Origin: Dioscorea cayenensis subsp. rotundata
Lineage: Eukaryota; Streptophyta; Magnoliopsida; Dioscoreales; Dioscoreaceae
Assembly: GCF_009730915.1 (NCBI RefSeq)
Contig: NC_052486.1
Coordinates: forward strand, 23,816,137-23,880,136
Direction of reading: 5' to 3'
Length of the DNA: 64,000 nucleotides
The notes below the pieces were generated by a model. It searched no databases. It was not told the DNA's origin and saw only the letters and a program-made list of their open reading frames with translations. Position 1 is the stretch's first letter; each line of letters begins with the position of its first letter. The position numbers and the translations under genes were made by a program. Below are positions 57,795 through 64,000 of the stretch, piece by piece.

Positions 57795-58907
57795 ATGAAC
57801 GATGGAGGCAAGGAGAGTGGAGAGGATAACCAGAACAACGTTTCTACCAGGAAGAGCAGCCTTCCATCCCCGTCTTCCGCAGGTGCAGATGATTTCAGCC
57901 GCTCCATTGCCAGGATCGCCGTTGCCCAGGTCTGTGAGTCCGCCGGGTTCCATGCCTCCCGCCACTCTGCTCTCGATGCAGTTGCTGACATCCTCGTCCA
58001 GTATATCCATGATCTAAGCAAGGCTGCGCACTTCTATGCTACTCTGTCTGGCAGGACGGTTTGCAATGTCTTTGATATAATTCAGGGTTTAAAAGATCTT
58101 GAATTTCCTCACGGTTTTCCTGGCGCATCTGATATCCATGAGTGTGCAGTTAGTTCGGGTGTTATTAGAGAGATCACAAGGTTTGTGGACAAGACTGAGG
58201 AGAGCCCATTTGCTCTCCCGGTGCCTAGCTTTCCGATTGGTAGGCAACCTAAACCAATAGTTAGTTTTGCTCAGGTTGGAGAGTTGGCAGCAGGGAAACA
58301 TATTCCTGATTGGCTCCCAGTGTTTCCCGATCGGCATACGTATATCCACACTCCGGTTTGGAAGGAGAGAACCAGCGACCCAAAAACTGATAAGATTGAG
58401 CAGGTACGACAGCGGAGGAAGGCGGAGAGGTCTCTGTTGGGTTTGCAGCAGAGGCTAGCTTGCAATGGCGCCGCTATGTCTGCCTCAGCAGCTGATGGTT
58501 ACATTGGAAAGGGAAAGCAGGTGTTTGGCACTAACCCATTCTTGGCCCCACCTCTGCCTCCTGGAGAGAAACAAGTCTCGGAGGTTGTTGTGCCAGATAA
58601 GATTATTGAGGGGAAGAGGGTGTCCATTCTTGAAACTTTTGCTCCTGCCATTGAGGCTGCAAAGCAAGGTTCCTTTATCCCGCATGTTAGTGCAGAAAAC
58701 AGGGTTCTTCCCAGCAAAAGGTCCACTGTGCATTTCAAATTTGGTGTAGACAAGAAGTCTATTGCCCTGCAAGTGAGCTCAGCTGCTGCAGGTGGGAAAA
58801 CTGATTCCTGGTTTCTGAGGGATGATGAGAAAGATGACAAGAAGCGGAGGGTGGAGATGATACTCAAGGAATCAATGGAGAAACCAGATGGACTCACTCA
58901 GCTGTAA
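57795..58907 (+). CDS. TAF8: TFIID subunit 8 (TAF8)
   Basis: An intronless coding region of 370 aa. Residues 35-102 form a bromodomain-associated histone fold (SIARIAVAQVCESAGF, then ALDAVADILVQYIHDLSKAA and NVFDIIQGLKDL). In TFIID this fold pairs with TAF10. Residues 168-217 match the TAF8 C-terminal domain (HIPDWLPVFPDRHTYIHTPV, then KIEQVRQRRKAERSLL), which binds TAF2. The remaining tail ends in a Lys/Asp/Arg-rich stretch. The length fits plant TAF8 proteins (about 350-400 aa). The protein acts in the nucleus in pol II preinitiation complex assembly. The start is the first ATG of this frame before the histone fold. A 58-codon ORF ends 10 bp upstream. Confidence 0.93.
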   Translation: MNDGGKESGEDNQNNVSTRKSSLPSPSSAGADDFSRSIARIAVAQVCESAGFHASRHSALDAVADILVQYIHDLSKAAHFYATLSGRTVCNVFDIIQGLKDLEFPHGFPGASDIHECAVSSGVIREITRFVDKTEESPFALPVPSFPIGRQPKPIVSFAQVGELAAGKHIPDWLPVFPDRHTYIHTPVWKERTSDPKTDKIEQVRQRRKAERSLLGLQQRLACNGAAMSASAADGYIGKGKQVFGTNPFLAPPLPPGEKQVSEVVVPDKIIEGKRVSILETFAPAIEAAKQGSFIPHVSAENRVLPSKRSTVHFKFGVDKKSIALQVSSAAAGGKTDSWFLRDDEKDDKKRRVEMILKESMEKPDGLTQL

Positions 58908-61108
58908 ATTAAGCCATGGACCAGCTTTGTTGGTGGGGACTGTATTGCTTCATGCATGGTTGTGGGGATTCATAGAACTGCCATTGAGGTTCCTCATGGG
59001 TTGCTTGTGCCATGTGAGTACTTTGAGGTATATAAAATGCCACCCCACATTATGCAATAAGGCTTGTTTCATGGTCATTCTTTCCTGTTCATTTAGAAGG
59101 ATTTTTGTTTCTCTTTTCTTAGAATGATGTGGTGATGTGCACCCGGCATGCTTAGTATAGTTAATTAACACATAGTCTAGGGAGTCAATTGTCTTCAGTC
59201 CATCATAACATCTATATGTTTAAAAGATAGACATGAACTTTGCAACATGGTGCACTCTGGGGGTCATAAATACCAACCCAAGTCTCTGAGACTTTGTCAT
59301 GTCAGCTTGGGATCCATGCGAGTGGTTTGAAAAAGATCGTCATTGATTCTTATTATGCTTGGAGGGGGCCTTTAAGATGTTCTTTTCATAATTATTCCTG
59401 ATTTGTGAAGATCACAGCATAAGCATTATGCTGGCACATATCGGTGTTTTCTAGTCAATGTATTTTATTTGAAGTGCTGTTCAGAAGCTTTCGTCAAAAT
59501 TTTGTTGGTTTTGAGATGCTCATTGTGTGTGCATGTCTAGGATAACATGCATAATCTTATAATCTGTAAGAGCCATTTATTACTTCCCATTTATTATGTT
59601 CAGTTGTGAAGGTATCAACTAGCAAGTCATTCTGAACAAAATTCCAGGTATACAGAACCCCTTCTCATGAGAATGTGTATGTTCACACCTAAAATCTGCA
59701 GTGGCTTCTTTTGTTTGGAATGTTAGAACTAGTTTAACTTTAGCGTTGAATTAATTACCAATGCCATCTAGCCTAATAATGCAAGTCCCAGTCAGTATAT
59801 TGTTTATTTTTTGGAAACATGTACTAATTATTTATTTGTGGAAAAAGTTTGATTTTTTTATGGAACTAGAATGCTGATAATACTGCTTGGTCATTGGGCA
59901 TGGTATGGTGTATATCACTCTGATCCACTGCTTTAGTAAAACAAACAAAACACATTGAAGATTGTTAACCTTGGAATATACTGTCGGAATGCTCTATTAG
60001 TTATTCTTCGATGATTGTGTTTCTCATGTCAATATCTGTTTGTTTTACGATGGTTGTACTATTTGTGGCTGTTCAAGTGTATTGTTGAGGCTAAATTTGT
60101 GGTTTCTTAATGCTATGGAACTACGCATACTATTTGGTTGGTGGTGGAAATTGCCTATCAGACCATGAAGGGAAAAATGGATTGCACTGGGACCTGAATG
60201 AGTGAATGTGCCTTTTAGCTGTTAAAATGGGGTGATATTATGTAAGGTCAAAAACAATGGTCCAATGCTACTGCTTTCTCTAATAGAGAGGGGTTCATGC
60301 ACATAAGTACCCTTACAAATTACTAAAATCTAGCCCATATCTTGCAGCTCGCTATTGATCAGTTCAAACAACTTTGGCACCCAAAATTTCTAGTTGCCCT
60401 AAACTCTTCAAGATAATTTCCACAGCTAGCTAGTTACCTTCAATATTATTTTTATGTTATGAAGTTCCCAATCCTTGTCTTGCGGCAGCAGCCATCAGGT
60501 TGGCATTGTCTTCTGGTATTTGATGTATTTGGTTTCTGTTTTGTTCTTGAACTGGAGTATTGTGCAGAGGTGTGTCAATGGATTGGCCTTGTAAATATGC
60601 AATTCTGTGCCGGCAAATATAACTGCGTGGCGTATGTCCCCGTTCAGCGGTTGTGTTTTGCGTAAATTGTATATGCATCTACTTCCAACAACTTCCAACA
60701 ACTTCCAACGGGAAGAATGGTTTGTCTTGCTCCTACTATGAATTTCACCGCGGCCCTCCGGTTTGCATTGGCAACTAAAGAGCCACAGCTAAATTATTGC
60801 ATAGAATTATGTCAAACAATGATGCTATAATTTTTTTCCCCCAATATATGAAAAGACAATTATTGCCCAAGAAAAAGGTCTTGGAGAGTAGAAGTAGGTT
60901 AAGCACCACATTTCAATCTCATTGCTACTTATTTTTAGAGAAAGATATTTATCCAAAATATCCTTTGTTTGTTGTTACCTGGCTGTGAACAAAAACGACG
61001 AGAGTGTGAGAGAAGACGATAATAATAATAAGTAGAAGTAGAAAAGTAGTGAAATGGAGGGGGGTGGCCGAGAAGAGGGAAGAAAGAAGATAAGAGGTCG
61101 TCCGCGAG
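58908..61108. other. TAF8 3' region and TAF8-PPR spacer
   Basis: The 3' UTR of TAF8 probably extends to about 59050-59200. The remaining stretch of about 1.9 kb shows no ORF with family features, no tRNA and no clear repeat. Its base composition is less AT-extreme than the spacers in the protease array. An ACTTCCAACA triplet repeat at 60681-60709 is the only local repeat. The PPR promoter should lie in the last 200 bp; 61020-61040 holds a short (AAT)n run. Confidence 0.5.
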
Positions 61109-63553
61109 ATGTCTTCTTCTCTCCAGCTCTCTTCATCCACTCTCCTGCCTCTTCGTCCCCAGTCTTCCGACCTTCATGAACCCGATCTAAGGGCAACTAC
61201 ATCGCTCCGCTCCCGGCTCAGCAAGCTATGCCGCGAAGGCCGCCTCGACGCCGCCCGCCGCGTCTTCGACGCCATCCCCCGACCGGCCCCGACGCTCCTC
61301 TGGAACACCCTCCTTATCGGCTATGTCTGCAACTCCATGCCCCTACATGCTCTGCGCCTCTACTCTCTCATGAATCACATACCCTACTCCTCCCCCTCCG
61401 ACCACTACACCTACTCCTCCGCTCTCAAGGCATGCGCTGATGCTCACCAACTTCATCTCGGCAAGTCAATCCATTGCCAAATCCTCCGCCGCTCTCCGGC
61501 GCCGCCCAAAAACCGTGTCCTTAACAACTCTCTGCTCAACATGTATGCTTCGGCAATGCCAAGATCCCCAGTAGATATTGTCCGGACGGTGTTTGATAGA
61601 ATGCCCAAGAGGAACGTGATTTCCTGGAACACTTTGATTGCTTGGTCTATCCGTTCTGGGCGCCCGGCCGACGCGTTGGAGCAGTTTCGGAGCATGATGA
61701 GCATGGGGATAGTGCCAACTGTGGTTAGTTTTGTTAATGTTTTTCCAGCTGCTGCTGTTTTAGCTGATAAGAATTGTTTCAATGCGCTCTATGGGTTGCT
61801 TGTTAAATATGGAAGCGAGTATGTGAATGATTTGTTTGTGGTTAGTTCTGCTATTCTTATGTTCTCAGAGCTCTCCGACATTCTATCTGCGAGGCGGGTT
61901 TTTGATTCTTCTGTGAGAAAAAATGTGGAGGTTTGGAATTCCATGATTGGAGCTTATGTTCAGAATGATCGGTTTGAGGATGCAGTAGAACTTTTCACCC
62001 AAGTTCTGGAATTGGGAACCATTGAGGCTGATGCTGTGAGTTGTGTGACCACCTTGATGGCAATTTCTCAATTGCAAAATGTCATTATGGGACAGCAGTT
62101 GCATGCTCATTTGATTAAAAAGTACTCGTCCAAGTTGCCTTTGATTCTTTACAATGCACTAATAGTTATGTACTCGAGGTGTGGTTGTGTTCATCTCGCG
62201 TTCGAACTTTTCCATCAGATGCTAGAGAGGGATGTTGTCTCTTGGAATACCATGATCTCTGCCTTTGTTCAGAATGGTTTGGACTTTGAGGGTCTATTGC
62301 TGGTGTATGAAATGCAGAAAGAGGGATGTTCAGTAGATTCTGTGACAATCACAGCTTTGCTCTCTGCGGCATCTAATTTGGGCAATTCTAGAATTGGGAG
62401 GGAGACGCATGCATACCTCACAAGGCATGGCATTCATTGTGCGGGGATGGAAAGTTATTTGATAGATATGTACGCAAAGTCAGGTTCTGTGGAGATTGCC
62501 AGGCGACTGTTTGATGGCTGCCAACTTGATGAGCGAGATCAAGTTATTTGGAATGCCATGATAACGGGGTATGCGCATAGTGAGCAGAAAGAAGAGGCCA
62601 TGTTGGTGTTCCGTATGATGCTTGGGGAAGACCAAACACCTAATTCAGTGACTTTGTCATCAGTCCTTCCTGCTTGTAGCCTACTTGGAGACATTCAAGC
62701 AGGCAGACAGATACATGGCTTTGCGGTTCGGCGATACCTAGATACTAATGTTTTTGTTGGTAGTGCTCTAGTGGACATGTACTCAAAATGTGGTGCCATT
62801 AACTTTGCGGAAAGAGTATTCCATAATATGGCTGAAAAGAACACGGTCACATATACAACAATGCTATTGGGCTTGGGTCAGCATGGCCTTGGCAAGAGAG
62901 CTTTGGATCTGTTTCAGTCAATGAAGGATTCAGGCGTGAAACCTGATGGCATCACCTTTGTTGCTGTGATTTCAGCATGCAGCTACTCTGGTTTAGTTGA
63001 TGAGGGTCTTTTGATATTTGAATCTATGGAGGAGTTTGGGATTGAAGCCACAGCAGAACACAGTTGTTGTGTGGTGGATTTGTTGGGTAGGGCTGGGAGG
63101 GTGGAGCAAGCTTATGAATTTGTCCAGAGTTTGGGTGATAGTGGTGATGTTGTTGGAATTTGGGGATCACTGCTTGCTGCATGCAAAGTTCATGGGAAGT
63201 TTGAGTTGGGGAAGCTGGTTGCTGAGAGACTGTTTCAGATCAAACAAAACAGTGATGTTGTTGCTGGTTACCATGTCTTGCTGTCGAATGTATATGCTGC
63301 AGAAGGGAAGTGGCAGACTGTTAATAAGGTCCGGAAAGAGATGAGAGATAGAGGATTGAGGAAGGAGCCTGGGTCAAGCTGGATTGAAGTTGGAGACTCC
63401 TCCCACAGGTTCATGTCAAGGGATCAAAGGCACCCGGAAAATGAACAAATATCTTCACTTCTGCAAGGATTGATTTCAGAGATGAAGCTGTCTGGCTATG
63501 ATAACATGCCTGTTGATGATCTTTGCCTTCCTGGTCTAATAGACGCTGAGTAA
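61109..63553 (+). CDS. AEF1: PLS-class PPR protein, AEF1/MPR25-like organellar RNA editing factor
   Basis: An intronless 814-aa protein. The Ser/Leu-rich N-terminus (about 1-30) is a likely organellar targeting peptide. Repeated P, L and S motifs run from about residue 45 to 650, with typical WNTLI, MIGAYVQND, VSWNTMISAFVQNG, LVDMYSKCG and TYTTMLLGLGQHG steps. An E/E+-type end (about 650-814) includes WGSLLAACKVHGKFELG and KEPGSSWIEV, and there is no DYW deaminase domain. Segments such as YVCNSMPLHALRLYS, FVNVFPA, YVQNDRF and SAFVQNGLD match Arabidopsis At3g22150 (AEF1) and rice MPR25, reported to edit atpF and nad5 transcripts. Such DYW-less factors recruit a deaminase in trans. The strong 5' to 3' fall in GC is monocot-like. 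Confidence 0.88.
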   Translation: MSSSLQLSSSTLLPLRPQSSDLHEPDLRATTSLRSRLSKLCREGRLDAARRVFDAIPRPAPTLLWNTLLIGYVCNSMPLHALRLYSLMNHIPYSSPSDHYTYSSALKACADAHQLHLGKSIHCQILRRSPAPPKNRVLNNSLLNMYASAMPRSPVDIVRTVFDRMPKRNVISWNTLIAWSIRSGRPADALEQFRSMMSMGIVPTVVSFVNVFPAAAVLADKNCFNALYGLLVKYGSEYVNDLFVVSSAILMFSELSDILSARRVFDSSVRKNVEVWNSMIGAYVQNDRFEDAVELFTQVLELGTIEADAVSCVTTLMAISQLQNVIMGQQLHAHLIKKYSSKLPLILYNALIVMYSRCGCVHLAFELFHQMLERDVVSWNTMISAFVQNGLDFEGLLLVYEMQKEGCSVDSVTITALLSAASNLGNSRIGRETHAYLTRHGIHCAGMESYLIDMYAKSGSVEIARRLFDGCQLDERDQVIWNAMITGYAHSEQKEEAMLVFRMMLGEDQTPNSVTLSSVLPACSLLGDIQAGRQIHGFAVRRYLDTNVFVGSALVDMYSKCGAINFAERVFHNMAEKNTVTYTTMLLGLGQHGLGKRALDLFQSMKDSGVKPDGITFVAVISACSYSGLVDEGLLIFESMEEFGIEATAEHSCCVVDLLGRAGRVEQAYEFVQSLGDSGDVVGIWGSLLAACKVHGKFELGKLVAERLFQIKQNSDVVAGYHVLLSNVYAAEGKWQTVNKVRKEMRDRGLRKEPGSSWIEVGDSSHRFMSRDQRHPENEQISSLLQGLISEMKLSGYDNMPVDDLCLPGLIDAE

Positions 63554-64000
63554 GATGAGGTTTTAAAGTAAGTGACATTTTGTCAGACAGATTAAATTGA
63601 ACGGTTTTGCTCTGGCTCAACTGATGATCTGGTTTTGGTCACTCATGAATCTTCTGACTGTAGCACCAGTTGAGTTGGAACTTTTGACTCGTGTTGTCAA
63701 TCAGACTTGTGACCTTAATGGAATCCACACAGATGTTCTTGCCCCTGCGAAGGAATGAAGTTACATGTAATCATCTCAATAGGTTCTTTGACGATGCAGA
63801 ACATTAATTTAAGAATTAGGAGCCAGTTTCTTGATCTATACTGTGACATTGCATTTGCACAGGCTACGCTGTGCATTCTTGATGCCTATTCGAAATTCCA
63901 GTGTCATTCTCCTGCTGCTGTTATTGAAAGTCTATTTTAAGTATTCTATGCAAAAGATCGGTGCATCCATCAATGGTTCAAGAAAATAGAAAACTGATCC
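63554..64000. other. 3' region of the PPR gene
   Basis: This is the presumed 3' UTR and downstream spacer. A 61-codon ORF at 63755-63940 has no recognisable family features and is probably chance. Confidence 0.5.

Noticed and set aside
1-64000. CRISPR array, bacterial operon, phage or organellar origin
   Set aside because: No spaced direct repeats of that kind, and the intron-rich plant genes and plant retroelements show nuclear plant DNA.

Overview
The window is nuclear DNA from a flowering plant. It has long AT-rich intergenic tracts, GT-AG introns, LINEs, hAT-type MITEs, LTR elements and plant-specific gene families. The PPR gene near the right end is very GC-rich at its 5' end and becomes AT-richer downstream. 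Such a gradient is common in monocots, so a non-grass monocot is my best guess, but this is inference.

Left third (1-6606): an L1-type LINE. It enters the window inside ORF1, carries a long gag-like ORF1 with two zinc knuckles, overlaps ORF2 by ATGA, and has a decayed ORF2. Its 3' end carries two small stem-loops that recur in many short tails scattered through the window.

7080-34.9 kb: a tandem array of four nepenthesin-like (A1B) aspartic protease units, all on the minus strand. Copy 1 (7080-8561) is intact. Copies 2, 3 and 4 are pseudogenes. The units share upstream DNA, including a conserved TATAAATAAG core promoter. Three solo-LTR-like elements sit in the array (11621-14381, 19942-22448, 24350-27038). 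The first two lie just past the stop codons of copies 2 and 3 with the same 5-bp target duplication. The third separates copy 3 from its own promoter and carries a nested hAT MITE. A tRNA-headed SINE candidate, an unclassified 442-bp insertion with a 13-bp target duplication and a GC-rich 60-bp minisatellite are also present.

34.9-40 kb: a receptor-like cytoplasmic kinase of subfamily VII (five exons, RIPK-like), convergent with a nodulin-like major facilitator transporter (three exons).

41.4-56.5 kb: a complete 26-exon gene for the m6A-writer subunit VIRILIZER (2170 aa reconstructed, every junction in phase). It has a hAT MITE in intron 6 and an in-frame candidate cassette exon in intron 14. 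57.3-58.9 kb: TAF8 (TFIID subunit), preceded by telo-box-like motifs and a 58-codon upstream ORF that looks protein-like. 61.1-63.6 kb: an intronless PLS-class PPR protein closely resembling the organellar editing factor AEF1/MPR25. These last three are single-copy-type housekeeping genes on the plus strand; nothing suggests they act together.
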